Positions 16,763 to 25,071 of a stretch of 64,000 bases of DNA are shown here, in pieces. The first letter of the stretch is position 1; every line of letters starts with the position of its first letter. The stretch covers positions 1 to 64,000 of the forward strand of contig DAIUEV010000012.1 in NCBI GenBank assembly GCA_036844945.1. The letters run 5' to 3'. This DNA is from Palsa-461 sp036844945 (lineage in GTDB: Bacteria > Actinomycetota > Acidimicrobiia > Acidimicrobiales > RAAP-2). The notes beneath the pieces were generated by a model, which was not told where the DNA came from, did no database searches, and saw only the letters and a program-made list of their open reading frames with translations. A program made the translations under genes and the position numbers.

Positions 16763-17793
16763 GCAACGGCCTTCGTCATGACGAGGAACTCGCCGTAGAA
16801 GATGCCGAGACCGAGCGCCGCGAACAGCCCGCCGAGCATCCAGAAGCGCACGATCACGGTGGTCTCCGGCCACCCGAGCAGCTCGCAGTGGTGGTGGATC
16901 GGCGCCATGCGCAGCACCCGGCGCCCGAAGACCCGGAAGCTGACGACCTGGGCCATCACCGACAGCGTCTCGATGACGAACAGCCCGCCCAGGATGGGCA
17001 GCAGCAGGTCGAGGTTGAGGAGGAGGCAGAGCGACGCGAGCCCGGCACCGAGGGCGAGGGCTCCGGTGTCGCCCATGATGATCCGCGCTGGCGCGGCATT
17101 CCACCACAGAAAGCCGAGCGACGCCCCGGCGAGCGCCACCGAGGTCAGCGCGAGGTCCAGGGCCGAGGCCGGGAGGATGTGGTAGATCGCGTAGTGCCGG
17201 AAGATCCAGTAGCCCATGATGGCGAGGACGGCGAAACAGAACGTCGACGCCCCGGCGGCCAGCCCGTCGAGGCCGTCGGTGAGGTTCAGAGCGTTCGAGG
17301 TGGCCACCAGCACGAAGGTGGCGAGGACCACCCACCCGGCCTCCCCGAGGTGCCACCCGGGGTTGAGGGCGCGGGTGAAGGACAGTGCGGTCGAGGTGTG
17401 GGCCCAGTGCACCGCCAGCTCGGAGAACACCACGCCGGCGACCACCTGGGCGGCCAGCTTCCCCCGCTTGCGGAGCCCGAGGCTCCGCCGGTGCCGCACC
17501 CCGATCCAGTCGTCGGCGAAGCCGATCGCCGCGAACATGAACACGGCGATGATCACGAGCTGCCCGGTGCGGGCGAACTTCACCTGCGGCCCGATGTGAC
17601 CCATGAAGTAGCCGAAGATCACCGCGCCGACGAGCGCCACGCCGCCCATGGTCGGGGTGCCGGCCTTGGCCACGTGGGTGGACGGGCCGTCCTCGCGGAT
17701 GTGCTGGCTGATGCTGCGCCGCTTCAGGAGCTCGATGAGCAGCGGGGTGGCGAGCAGCGAGACGAGGAGCGCAACCCCGCCCGCCTCCATCAT
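16759..17793 (-). CDS. mraY: Phospho-N-acetylmuramoyl-pentapeptide transferase
   Basis: Transfers phospho-MurNAc-pentapeptide to undecaprenyl phosphate, making lipid I. About ten transmembrane helices. Motifs: THVAKAGTPTMGGVAL near the start, FADDWIGV (catalytic Asp pair), SNALNLTDGLDGLA, IIMGDTGALALG, and the histidine loop APIHHHCELLGWPE. ATG at 17793 is chosen because it forms an ATGA overlap with the murE stop like the other junctions; a GTG at 17802 also exists. murF would normally lie between murE and mraY; the overlap leaves no space. Confidence 0.95.
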   Translation of the reverse strand: MMEAGGVALLVSLLATPLLIELLKRRSISQHIREDGPSTHVAKAGTPTMGGVALVGAVIFGYFMGHIGPQVKFARTGQLVIIAVFMFAAIGFADDWIGVRHRRSLGLRKRGKLAAQVVAGVVFSELAVHWAHTSTALSFTRALNPGWHLGEAGWVVLATFVLVATSNALNLTDGLDGLAAGASTFCFAVLAIMGYWIFRHYAIYHILPASALDLALTSVALAGASLGFLWWNAAPARIIMGDTGALALGAGLASLCLLLNLDLLLPILGGLFVIETLSVMAQVVSFRVFGRRVLRMAPIHHHCELLGWPETTVIVRFWMLGGLFAALGLGIFYGEFLVMTKAVA

Positions 17794-19235
17794 GGCGAGC
17801 ACGACAGCGCCTCCTGGGCGACGGCCCGGTCATCGAACTCGATCGTGCGGCCGGCCTGCTCCTGGGTGGTCTCGTGCCCCTTGCCGGCCAAGAGCACGAC
17901 GTCGCCGGGTTCGGCCCGCCCGATGGCGAGCTCGATCGCCCGGCGGCGGTCGGGCTCGTAGAGGACCTCGGCCCGGCGCTCGGTGGCGGTGTCGATCCCG
18001 GTCTTGATCTCCTCGATGATCCGGCCCGGGTCCTCGTCGCGCGGGTTGTCCGAGGTGACCACCACGACGTCGGCCAGCCGCACCGCGGTGCGGCCCATCA
18101 GGGGACGCTTCGCCTGGTCCCGGTTGCCCCCGCACCCGAACACGAGGAGCGTGCGGGCCCCCGGGCTCTTGAGCAGGGCCAGCTCGGAGAGCACGGTCTC
18201 GAGGCTCGCCGGGGTGTGGGCATAGTCGACGAGCACCGTGCAGGTCGCGTGCCCGTCGTCGGGCTGGACCGGCTCCATCCGACCGGGCACGGCCGGAGCC
18301 TCGCACAGGCCGGCGGCGACGTCGTCGGGCTCGAGGCCGAGGGTCACCGCCATCTCGGCGGCGAGCAGGGCGTTGTCCACGTTGAAGCGCCCGCTGAGCG
18401 AGAGCTCGACCGGACGGCCGCGCCAGAGGAACCGGCTCCACCCGAGCCCGAGGTCGACCCCGACGGCGTCGAGGCGCCGGACCGCCTGGAGCGGGATGCG
18501 GGCCTCGGCGAGGAGGCGCTCGCCGGCCGGGTCGTCGGCGAAGACGACCCCGCGCGCGGCGCGCTCGGGGGTGAACAGCGAGGCCTTCGCCTCCCAGTAG
18601 GCGTCCATCGTCTTGTGGAAGTCGAGGTGCTCGTGGCTCAGGTTGGTGAACGCGGCCACGTCGAAGGTGATCCCCTCCACCCGGTCCTGGGCGAGGGCAT
18701 GGCTCGACACCTCCATCGCCACCGCGTGGGTGAGGTGGTCCTCGAGCCCCCGGTCCCGCTCGGCGGCGAGGAGCGCCTGCAGCTCCGTCGCCTCGGGGGT
18801 GGTCCGGGTCCCGGTCAGCGTTCCGATCACGAGCGTGGGGATCCCGGCCGACTTGAGCACCGCCCCGAGGAGGTGCGAGACCGTGGTCTTCCCGTTCGTC
18901 CCGGTGACCCCCGCGGTCAGGAGGTGGCGCGACGGGTGCCCGAAGAAGGCCGAGGCGAGGACGCCCATCGAGGGCCGGGCCCGGCCGGGGGCCACCCGCA
19001 CCTGGACCACCGAGGCCCCGTCTTCGAGCTCGACGGCCCGCTCACACACGAGACCCACCGCGCCGCGGGCCACCGCCTCGGCGGCGTGTCGGTGGCCGTC
19101 GGAGCGCTGGCCGGGCAAACAGCAGAAGAGCGCCCCGGGCCGGACCCGGCGGCTGTCGTGCTCGACCGAGCCGACCTCGATGTCGGGGTCCCCCGACACG
19201 TGGACGACGTCGATCTCGTCGAGCAGACGGCGCAT
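17790..19235 (-). CDS. murE: UDP-MurNAc-L-Ala-D-Glu:meso-diaminopimelate ligase
   Basis: Adds the third stem residue to UDP-MurNAc-dipeptide using ATP. P-loop TGTNGKTTVS (about 111-120), AMEVSSHALAQDRV, FTNLSHEHLDFH (carbamylated Lys follows in YWEAKASLF), DYAHTPASLETVL. The specificity motif near the C-terminal third reads DNPRDEDP; DNPR is the signature for meso-diaminopimelate over lysine, so the wall is predicted to be DAP-type. 481 residues from ATG 19235; the frame is open to 19322. 92 bp separate it from the ftsI end. Confidence 0.95.
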   Translation of the reverse strand: MRRLLDEIDVVHVSGDPDIEVGSVEHDSRRVRPGALFCCLPGQRSDGHRHAAEAVARGAVGLVCERAVELEDGASVVQVRVAPGRARPSMGVLASAFFGHPSRHLLTAGVTGTNGKTTVSHLLGAVLKSAGIPTLVIGTLTGTRTTPEATELQALLAAERDRGLEDHLTHAVAMEVSSHALAQDRVEGITFDVAAFTNLSHEHLDFHKTMDAYWEAKASLFTPERAARGVVFADDPAGERLLAEARIPLQAVRRLDAVGVDLGLGWSRFLWRGRPVELSLSGRFNVDNALLAAEMAVTLGLEPDDVAAGLCEAPAVPGRMEPVQPDDGHATCTVLVDYAHTPASLETVLSELALLKSPGARTLLVFGCGGNRDQAKRPLMGRTAVRLADVVVVTSDNPRDEDPGRIIEEIKTGIDTATERRAEVLYEPDRRRAIELAIGRAEPGDVVLLAGKGHETTQEQAGRTIEFDDRAVAQEALSCSP

Positions 19236-19327
19236 GTTCACGGGGCGAGGAGATCGGCGGACCGGCCCGGCACACGGGGGGTCCGTGGCGGGCGTCACCG
19301 GTCGGCCGATGGTACCCGGCATGGCGC

Positions 19328-21238
19328 TCAGAACGTGATGTCGGCGGCCTGGCTGGCCGACGAGGGGGGCGTCGCCGGGGCCTGGCTGGGGGCACCGGGG
19401 GTGGTCGGGATCCCGTAGCGGTGCAGCGCGTAGCTCATGATCTCGGAGAACACCGGGGCGGCCACGGTGCCCCCGTAGATCGGGGTCGGGTGGTCGAGGA
19501 TGACGATGGCCGAGAGCACCGGGTTGTTGGCCGGGGCGGAGCCGACGAAGCTGGCCATGAACGCGCCCGAGACGTACGCGTCCGCCCCCTGGGCCGGGAT
19601 CTGGGCGGTCCCGGTCTTGCCCATGACGGTGTAGCCGGGGATCGACGCGCTCGTCCCGGTTCCGTACCCGACCACCGCCTCGAGCATCTTGGTCAGCTCG
19701 GCGTCGACCGCCGGGGAGAAGATCCGGGTGGACGGCGACGGCGCGGTGGCGTGCGCGGTGCCGTCCGCCGAGATCGTCGCCTGAACGAGGCGGGGCTGGA
19801 CCAGCAGCCCGCCGTCAGCCACCGAGTTGTAGGCGTCCAGGACCTGCATCGCGGTCACCGCGTCGACCTGGCCGATCGGGAGCGAGACCAGGTTGGTGGG
19901 CTCCCACTGCGCCGGCCCGGCCAGGATCCCGGAGCTCTCGCCGGGGAAGTGGAGCGCGGTGGTCCGGCCGAACCCGAGGTGCTCCACCTGGGCGAGCAGG
20001 CGGTCCTCGCCCAGCATGTGGGCGACCTCGCTCGTGCCGATGTTGGAGGACTCGGCCAGGATCTGGGTGGCGGTCAGCTGCTCGGTGGGGTGGGTCTCGG
20101 AGTCGTGGAAGGTCGAGCCATCGAGCTGGATCTGGTCGGGCACCGAGAACACCGAGGCGGGGTTGATGAGGCCGTCTTGGAGGGCCGCCGAGAAGGTCAC
20201 GAGCTTGAACACCGAGCCCGGCTCGTAGGCCTGGCTGAGGGCGAGGTTCTCGGGCGCCTCGCTCACCGGCGCGCCGATCCCGGGGACGAGCCCGAGGCCG
20301 TTGTTGCCGGCCACCAGGTTGGCCATGGCCAGGATGTCGCCGGTCCTCGTGTCCTCGATGATCGCCTCGCCGCTCGTGGCGTGGCTGGCCGCGATCTCGG
20401 CGCCGAGCGCGTTCTCGGTCACGTACTGAAGGGGCTGGTCGAGCGTGAGCTCGAGGCCCGTCCCGTTCTCCCCCGCCGACCGGGTGAGCAACGCGCCCTG
20501 GGGGATGTCGACCCCGGCCGGCGACTCGAGCAGGGTCTGGGTCCCGGCCTGCCCGGCGAGCAGCGAGTTGTACTCGTACTCGAGGCCCGAGGCACCGGCC
20601 CCCGACGCGTGCACCTGGCCGAGAAGCGGGCCGGCGAGCGTCCCGTCGGGGTCCACCCGCTCGGAGGAGTCGAGCAGGGTGATCCCCGGCAGGTCGTCGG
20701 CGACAAGGGTGTTTCCCACGGTCGCACCCACCTGGGAGGCGAGCCGCACGTACCCCGCGTGCTGGTGCAGCTCGGCGGCGAGGGTGGCCTCGGGCACCTT
20801 GAGGAGCGGCGCGAGCACGGCCGCCTCCGCGTCCGGGTGGGCGATCTGGAAGTCGTCGGCCACGACCGTCTTGGTCGGGACCGAGATGGCGAGCACGGCG
20901 CCGTTGCGGTCGTAGAGGTCGCCGCGCAGGCCGGGGTCGGCCACGGTGACCGACAGCTCGGACGCCGCCAGCGCCTTGTAGTGGCCCGAGTGGAGGACCT
21001 GCAGGTCGACGAGACGGGCCACGACCGCCAAGAGGACCATCACGAGGAGGATGCGGAAGATCCGGAGCCGCCGGGAGATCGGCGCGTGGGCGCGCCGGAC
21101 GGGCGGGCGGTGCGGGCGCGCCGGACGGCGGGGTGGATGGTGGACCCGTCGCGCGCCGCGCGGCGCCGCGGGGCGCGGCCAGGCCGAGGTGCTCCGGGCC
21201 CGCGCGCGCGGCCGCTCGAGCGTCCCGGTCGGGCTCAT
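19328..21238 (-). CDS. ftsI: Penicillin-binding protein FtsI/PBP3 (septal transpeptidase)
   Basis: Class B PBP crosslinking septal peptidoglycan, partner of FtsW. Long basic Pro/Arg-rich cytoplasmic tail (1-57), one transmembrane helix (about 60-78), pedestal domain from RGDLYDRNGAVLA, and the transpeptidase domain with SVFK (342-345, nucleophile Ser), SSN (397-399) and KTGT (541-544). 636 residues. A Pro/Ser/Ala-rich tail ends the protein. ATG overlaps the ftsL stop (ATGA). Confidence 0.94.
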   Translation of the reverse strand: MSPTGTLERPRARARSTSAWPRPAAPRGARRVHHPPRRPARPHRPPVRRAHAPISRRLRIFRILLVMVLLAVVARLVDLQVLHSGHYKALAASELSVTVADPGLRGDLYDRNGAVLAISVPTKTVVADDFQIAHPDAEAAVLAPLLKVPEATLAAELHQHAGYVRLASQVGATVGNTLVADDLPGITLLDSSERVDPDGTLAGPLLGQVHASGAGASGLEYEYNSLLAGQAGTQTLLESPAGVDIPQGALLTRSAGENGTGLELTLDQPLQYVTENALGAEIAASHATSGEAIIEDTRTGDILAMANLVAGNNGLGLVPGIGAPVSEAPENLALSQAYEPGSVFKLVTFSAALQDGLINPASVFSVPDQIQLDGSTFHDSETHPTEQLTATQILAESSNIGTSEVAHMLGEDRLLAQVEHLGFGRTTALHFPGESSGILAGPAQWEPTNLVSLPIGQVDAVTAMQVLDAYNSVADGGLLVQPRLVQATISADGTAHATAPSPSTRIFSPAVDAELTKMLEAVVGYGTGTSASIPGYTVMGKTGTAQIPAQGADAYVSGAFMASFVGSAPANNPVLSAIVILDHPTPIYGGTVAAPVFSEIMSYALHRYGIPTTPGAPSQAPATPPSSASQAADITF

Positions 21239-21663
21239 CGCCCGGTCGGCGACGTGGTGGAGGTGGTGGTCTGCCCGACCGGCGTGGAGAGGGAGACGGC
21301 GGGGAGCTGGATCACGCCGGTGGGCGGGACGAGGTCGAGCTTCTTCGCCTCAGCGATGATCTGGGCCGGGTTCTCCGCCTTCGCCACCGAGGCGAGCAGC
21401 TGGCGGTGCACCGACTGCTCCGCCGCCACCTGGGCCTGAGCGGCGGTCAGCCGCACCTGACCCTCGGCGAGCATCGAGTGCGCGACCACGACCGCCAGGA
21501 GCGAGCCGACCACGGCGACCGCGGCCACGGCCCGCAACGCCCGTCCCCGCCGCCGCGGCTGGGCGTCCAGCACCCGCAGCGACGGCCGGCGCGGTGTCGC
21601 GCGGGACGCGAGGTCCCCGGTCGGGCGCGCCGAGGCGCGCGATGCGGCCGCCGACGGGCTCAC
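21235..21663 (-). CDS. ftsL: Cell division protein FtsL-like
   Basis: Small bitopic protein, 142 residues: basic N-terminal tail, one hydrophobic helix (about 43-61), then a short coiled coil (EGQVRLTAAQAQVAAEQSVHRQLL) and a Thr/Ser/Pro-rich end. No strong sequence signature, but position between rsmH and ftsI and topology are those of FtsL. GTG start at 21663 overlaps the rsmH stop (GTGA). Expected to form the FtsQLB complex with FtsQ; no FtsB gene is in the window. Confidence 0.82.
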   Translation of the reverse strand: MSPSAAASRASARPTGDLASRATPRRPSLRVLDAQPRRRGRALRAVAAVAVVGSLLAVVVAHSMLAEGQVRLTAAQAQVAAEQSVHRQLLASVAKAENPAQIIAEAKKLDLVPPTGVIQLPAVSLSTPVGQTTTSTTSPTGR

Positions 21664-22655
21664 CGACCAACCTCGCCCCGGTCCTCAAGGCGCTCGACCG
21701 CCCAGAGGCGGGCGCTCGACGCCCTCGCGTTGACCGACACTTCGGCCGCCCCCGCGCCCCGCGAGCCCCGGAAGACCCAACGGAACGTGGCGACCGCACC
21801 GCACCCGCACGGCAGTCCAGGTGGGCAGACGCACCCGCCCGACACCGCCTGGGCGAAGATCTGCTTCACGAGCCGGCCCTCGCCCGAGTGGTAGGCGAGC
21901 ACGAGGCAGCGGCCCCCCGGTTCGAGCAGCCCGAGGGCCGCCGGCAGCCCGCGGGCCAGCTCGCCGGACTCGTCATTGACCGCGATGCGGATGGCCTGGA
22001 ACACCCGGGTCGCCGGATTGCCGCGCCTGCGGGCCGGGGCCGGAACCGCCGCCGTGACCACCTGGGCCAGCCCTGCGGTCGTCGAGATCGGACGGGCGGC
22101 CACGATGGCCCGGGCGAGGCGACGGGCGAGGCGGCCCTCCCCGCTGGCCCGGAACCACTCGGCCAGCTCGGTCTCGTCGGTCTCGTTGACGACGGCGAGG
22201 GCGCTGGTCGGCTCGGCGACGTCCATGCGCATGTCGAGGGGCGCGTCCAGGCGGTAGGAGAACCCGCGCTCGGCCCGGTCGAGCTGCAGCGAGCTGACCC
22301 CGAGATCGAACAGGACCCCCGAGACGCCCGCGGGTCCTTCGGCCTCGCCGGTCGAGGGCCATCGGCCCCGGCCGGCGGCCCGCGCCTCGCCCACCACGCG
22401 GTCGAGCTCGGCGAAACGGGCGTGCTGGAGGACCGCACGGTGGCCGAAGGGCTCGAGCCGCGGTGCGGCGATCCCGAGGGCCTCCTGGTCCCGATCGATG
22501 CCGAACACCCCCAGCTTGGGGTGCGCGGAGAGCACGGCAAGGGCGTGCCCGCCGGTGCCGACCGTCGCGTCGACGACCACCCCGGGGGGGACCGTCGCCA
22601 GGAGTTCCACCACCTCGGCGGCCATGACCGGCTCATGCAGTGGGTCCCGGTCCAT
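21660..22655 (-). CDS. rsmH: 16S rRNA (cytosine-1402 N4) methyltransferase RsmH
   Basis: SAM-dependent rRNA methyltransferase, formerly MraW. HEPVMAAEVVELL at the start, SAM motif VVDATVGTGGHALAVLSA, GIDRDQEALGIA, GVLFDLGVSSLQLDRAERGFSY, DMRMD, RRRGNPATRVFQAIRIAVN, and SYHSGE-type LAYHSGEGRLVKQIF. 331 residues from ATG 22655. A cysteine-rich stretch GGCVCPPGLPCGCG near the C-terminus is normal in actinobacterial homologues. 167 bp separate it from mraZ. Confidence 0.95.
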   Translation of the reverse strand: MDRDPLHEPVMAAEVVELLATVPPGVVVDATVGTGGHALAVLSAHPKLGVFGIDRDQEALGIAAPRLEPFGHRAVLQHARFAELDRVVGEARAAGRGRWPSTGEAEGPAGVSGVLFDLGVSSLQLDRAERGFSYRLDAPLDMRMDVAEPTSALAVVNETDETELAEWFRASGEGRLARRLARAIVAARPISTTAGLAQVVTAAVPAPARRRGNPATRVFQAIRIAVNDESGELARGLPAALGLLEPGGRCLVLAYHSGEGRLVKQIFAQAVSGGCVCPPGLPCGCGAVATFRWVFRGSRGAGAAEVSVNARASSARLWAVERLEDRGEVGR

Positions 22656-22822
22656 CCGCAGCCCCCCGACGGGCGAGGTGTTGTCAGGGGATTTCCCTGC
22701 GCGACCGACGGGGAAGAGGGCGGAGGAGGAGTCTTCCACCGTGCCGGTCGAGGGGCTGCGCATGTACCGAGCGCCTGGTCTCTGCAGACCTATGTCATGG
22801 CTGTCGTGTCTGGGGGCTCCTT

Positions 22823-23245
22823 TCAGTCCTCTTCTTCGTCCGCGAGGAACCACTGCTCGGCCGGCTGCACACGCTCTTCCCAGACCGCCGGGTTCCACAG
22901 CTCGATCCGGTCGATGGCTCCGACCACGAGCACCTCGCTCTCCAACTTGGCGAACTCGCGCAGCCGGGCCGCGATGGCCATGCGACCCTGTCGGTCGACT
23001 TCGACCTCCTGGGCATTCGATGCCCACAGACGGGCGCGGTTGCGGTCGATCCGGCCCGAGGCCGCCCGCTCCTGCATGTTGGCCATCTGTCGCTCGAACT
23101 CCCCGAGGGTCCAGAGGGCGAGGCAGCCCTCGCGGTTCTCGGCCAGGTACCCGCCCCGCTCGAAGTCGACGCGGAACTTCGCGGGCAGGATGACCCTGCC
23201 CTTCGCGTCGAGCGAATGCTCGTACCTCCCGACGAATCCAGACAC
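22823..23245 (-). CDS. mraZ: Transcriptional regulator MraZ
   Basis: AbrB-like DNA-binding protein that represses the dcw operon in several bacteria. Two SpoVT/AbrB repeats: FVGRYEHSLDAKGRVILPAKFR at the N-terminus and ASNAQEVEVDRQGRMAIAARLREF in the second half, each with the DxxGR motif. 140 residues, acidic end. GTG start at 23245 with GGGAG 8-12 bp upstream. It is the first gene of the division operon; the probable promoter lies 65 bp upstream. Confidence 0.95.
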   Translation of the reverse strand: MSGFVGRYEHSLDAKGRVILPAKFRVDFERGGYLAENREGCLALWTLGEFERQMANMQERAASGRIDRNRARLWASNAQEVEVDRQGRMAIAARLREFAKLESEVLVVGAIDRIELWNPAVWEERVQPAEQWFLADEEED

Positions 23246-23285
23246 CAGACCGCACTCCCACCATCCGTCCCCGGATCGCCTGTCG

Positions 23286-23338
23286 CTCCCCTGTCAACCA
23301 CTTCGCTCCACCTTACGCCCTCTTCCCCCACCGGTCAA
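23286..23338 (-). promoter_or_regulatory. Promoter of the mraZ-dcw operon with possible MraZ boxes
   Basis: On the reverse strand TTGACC (23338-23333) and TAAGGT (23315-23310) are spaced by 17 bp, a good housekeeping promoter of the actinobacterial TANNNT type. Directly downstream, TGGAG (23310-23306), TGGTT (23300-23296) and GGGAG (23290-23286) recur every 10 bp. Known MraZ sites are TGGGN repeats with 5-bp spacers, so these are a degenerate candidate for autoregulation; the promoter call is firmer than the operator call. Confidence 0.6.
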
Positions 23339-23583
23339 CTACATTCCGCCCCACATCACCCCAAATCCCCACGTCGTCATGGCTGAGCCGTTCCCCGGGG
23401 TCGTCGGCCATCCCCCACGCGACGCGCGTCGGCCAGCGGAAGCCGCCCGCGCGGGCGAGGTCGCAGCGGTGGGAGGAGGTGGAGTGGTGGGGGGAGGTGG
23501 AGTGGAGGGGGCTCGCGCTTCAGCGAGACTCGCCGGTGGCGGGCCGGGTCGGCGTGCGCCTCACCGACGGTCGGGGCGCGGGC
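23339..23583. other. Intergenic region between the mraZ promoter and the lipoate-ligase-like gene; G-rich repeats
   Basis: No gene is seen. The 13-bp sequence GGAGGTGGAGTGG occurs twice (23475-23487 and 23493-23505), 18 bp apart, in a strongly G-rich strand (23471-23511). With the whole mraZ 5' region the gene-free stretch is about 338 bp. The repeat may be a protein-binding site or a G-quadruplex-prone tract; neither is shown. Confidence 0.5.
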
Positions 23584-24252
23584 TCAGCGACGTTCGACGA
23601 CCCAGGTGTCGTTCCCGGGCAGCGCTCCGAGCAGGCGGGCGGTGAGCGCCTCGGCGTCGGGATGTCCGAGGTCGCCGAGCGTGCGGGTGGACCCGCGGAG
23701 TTGTTCGGCCGCGGCGTCACGGTCCGAGCCCAGTGCGAGCATCCGGGTCGTGGCGTCCCAGTCGACCGCTTGGTAGGCGAGCGAGTGGGTGAGCATGCCC
23801 TCGCGGCTGCGCCACTGCGCGACCCCGACGACCTTGCGGCCCTCGTGCACGACCTCGCCGGCACCGACCGCCGCGAAGCAGATGAGCCGACCCCAGCGCG
23901 GGCAGACCGGGCGACCGGTGTGCACCCCGAGGCCATCGACCTCGAGGGCCCGGACCCACCACTCCCCGACCCAACGGGTCGCCGCGGCGACGTCGTCGTC
24001 GAACAGGGGGTCGGCACGGGGTACCCATGTGTCGACCCACACCGCCCGACCCGGCTCGACCAGGACCGCGCCACCACCGCTTCTGCGCCGGCGCACTGCG
24101 ATCCCCTGGCGGCGGACGGCGTCGGAGTCGACCACCTCCTCGGGCTGGGTGCTGCCGAGGACGAGGGTCGGACGATCGACCCCGCGCACGAACGCGGTCC
24201 GCTGCGCCAGCCGACGCAGCTCCTCGGGTTCGAAGAGCTTGCCCTCGATCAC
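23584..24252 (-). CDS. Lipoate--protein ligase family protein (LplA/BPL fold)
   Basis: About 222 residues with a biotin/lipoate ligase catalytic fold: TLVLGSTQPEEVVD, RRRSGGGAVLVEPGRAVWVDTWVP (the RRxSGGG loop that binds lipoyl-AMP), VCPRWGRLICFAAVGAGEVVHEGRKVVGVAQWRSREGMLTHSLAY (Lys in the GrKVVG motif). It may attach or transfer lipoate or octanoate, but substrate identity is open because these are divergent family members. GTG at 24252 avoids overlap with the HNH gene; upstream in-frame sequence is not conserved. Confidence 0.75.
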   Translation of the reverse strand: MIEGKLFEPEELRRLAQRTAFVRGVDRPTLVLGSTQPEEVVDSDAVRRQGIAVRRRRSGGGAVLVEPGRAVWVDTWVPRADPLFDDDVAAATRWVGEWWVRALEVDGLGVHTGRPVCPRWGRLICFAAVGAGEVVHEGRKVVGVAQWRSREGMLTHSLAYQAVDWDATTRMLALGSDRDAAAEQLRGSTRTLGDLGHPDAEALTARLLGALPGNDTWVVERR

Positions 24253-24268
24253 CTGGTGCGGTCGGTCG

Positions 24269-24778
24269 CTAGGAGGCCGGCGCGAGATAGGGGGCCCAGA
24301 GGGGGTCCACCTCGGAGAGGTGGCGGAGCCGCCAGAGGTGCCCGTCGGGGGCATGTGGCTGGAACGACAGGGTCCAGCCCAGCTCGTCGAGGAGGTGGTC
24401 GCCTTTCATGAGATTGTCCTGCTGGCAGGAGGCCACGACGTTGGCCCATTCGTGACGACCGCCACGGCTACGCGGGATCACGTGGTCGACGGTGTCGGCC
24501 GGCGCCAAGCAGTAGGCGCACCGCCCGCCGTCGCGGCGCAGCACCGCGCGTCGGGTGAGCGGTGGCGTGCGGGCCCACCGCGGGATCCGCACCATGTGGA
24601 ACAGCCGGACGATCGCGGGCACCTCGATGCTCAGGTGGGCCGAGTGGAACACCGAGCCGCCGGGCCGGAAGGCGACCGGCTCGGCCCGACCGGCCAGCAC
24701 GAGCACCACCGCCCGCCGGTCCGAGACGAGCGACAGCGGCTCGTAGGTGGCGTTGAGCAGGAGCACGCGGCCCGTCAC
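24269..24778 (-). CDS. HNH endonuclease
   Basis: Small nuclease-fold protein, about 169 residues, of the widespread actinobacterial type. It begins VTGRVLLLNATYEPLSLV; then a zinc site CAYC, the HNH core DTVDHVIPRSRGGRHEWANVVASCQQDN (His-Asn-Asn type) and LGWTL. Function in these free-standing proteins is unknown; they are chromosomal and conserved, unlike mobile-intron nucleases. GTG 24778 matches the family N-terminus and leaves an 11-bp gap after the upstream gene; GTGs at 24820-24823 are alternatives. Confidence 0.82.
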   Translation of the reverse strand: MTGRVLLLNATYEPLSLVSDRRAVVLVLAGRAEPVAFRPGGSVFHSAHLSIEVPAIVRLFHMVRIPRWARTPPLTRRAVLRRDGGRCAYCLAPADTVDHVIPRSRGGRHEWANVVASCQQDNLMKGDHLLDELGWTLSFQPHAPDGHLWRLRHLSEVDPLWAPYLAPAS

Positions 24779-24789
24779 GTCCAGCGAGG

Positions 24790-25071
24790 CTATCGGCGCC
24801 ACCGGCGCGTCCGCTGACACCACTGGAGGTAGTCGACCACCTCTGCGGTCGTCGGTCGACCCTTCCCCTCGTCGCCGTAGGCGGTGTGCATCCGAAACCG
24901 CCAGTAGTCGGCATCGGGGACCGGGAGAAATGGGGGGTGACGCCACCATCGCTCGGGGGCCAACCGGGACAGGGTGGACAACGCCTCGCCCCACAATCGG
25001 GGCCGCGGCGCGACCGCCCGCGCCACCGCCAGCGCGGCCCGGGTCCGTCCGGCGGTTCGGTCCTCACTCAC
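24790..25071 (-). CDS. Conserved-looking hypothetical protein, 93 residues
   Basis: I do not recognise a family. The GTG at 25071 overlaps the ROK gene stop (GTGA), the coupling pattern seen throughout this chromosome, which supports it as real. The protein is soluble, basic and Trp/Arg-rich, with APERWWRHPPFLPVPDADYW, FRMHTAYGDEGKGRPTTAEVVDYLQW near the C-terminus. It may work with the sugar kinase upstream, but this is only proximity. Confidence 0.7.
   Translation of the reverse strand: MSEDRTAGRTRAALAVARAVAPRPRLWGEALSTLSRLAPERWWRHPPFLPVPDADYWRFRMHTAYGDEGKGRPTTAEVVDYLQWCQRTRRWRR

Noticed and set aside
24269..24778. HNH protein as part of a restriction or homing system
   Set aside because: No methyltransferase, intein or intron context; it matches the stand-alone chromosomal actinobacterial type.
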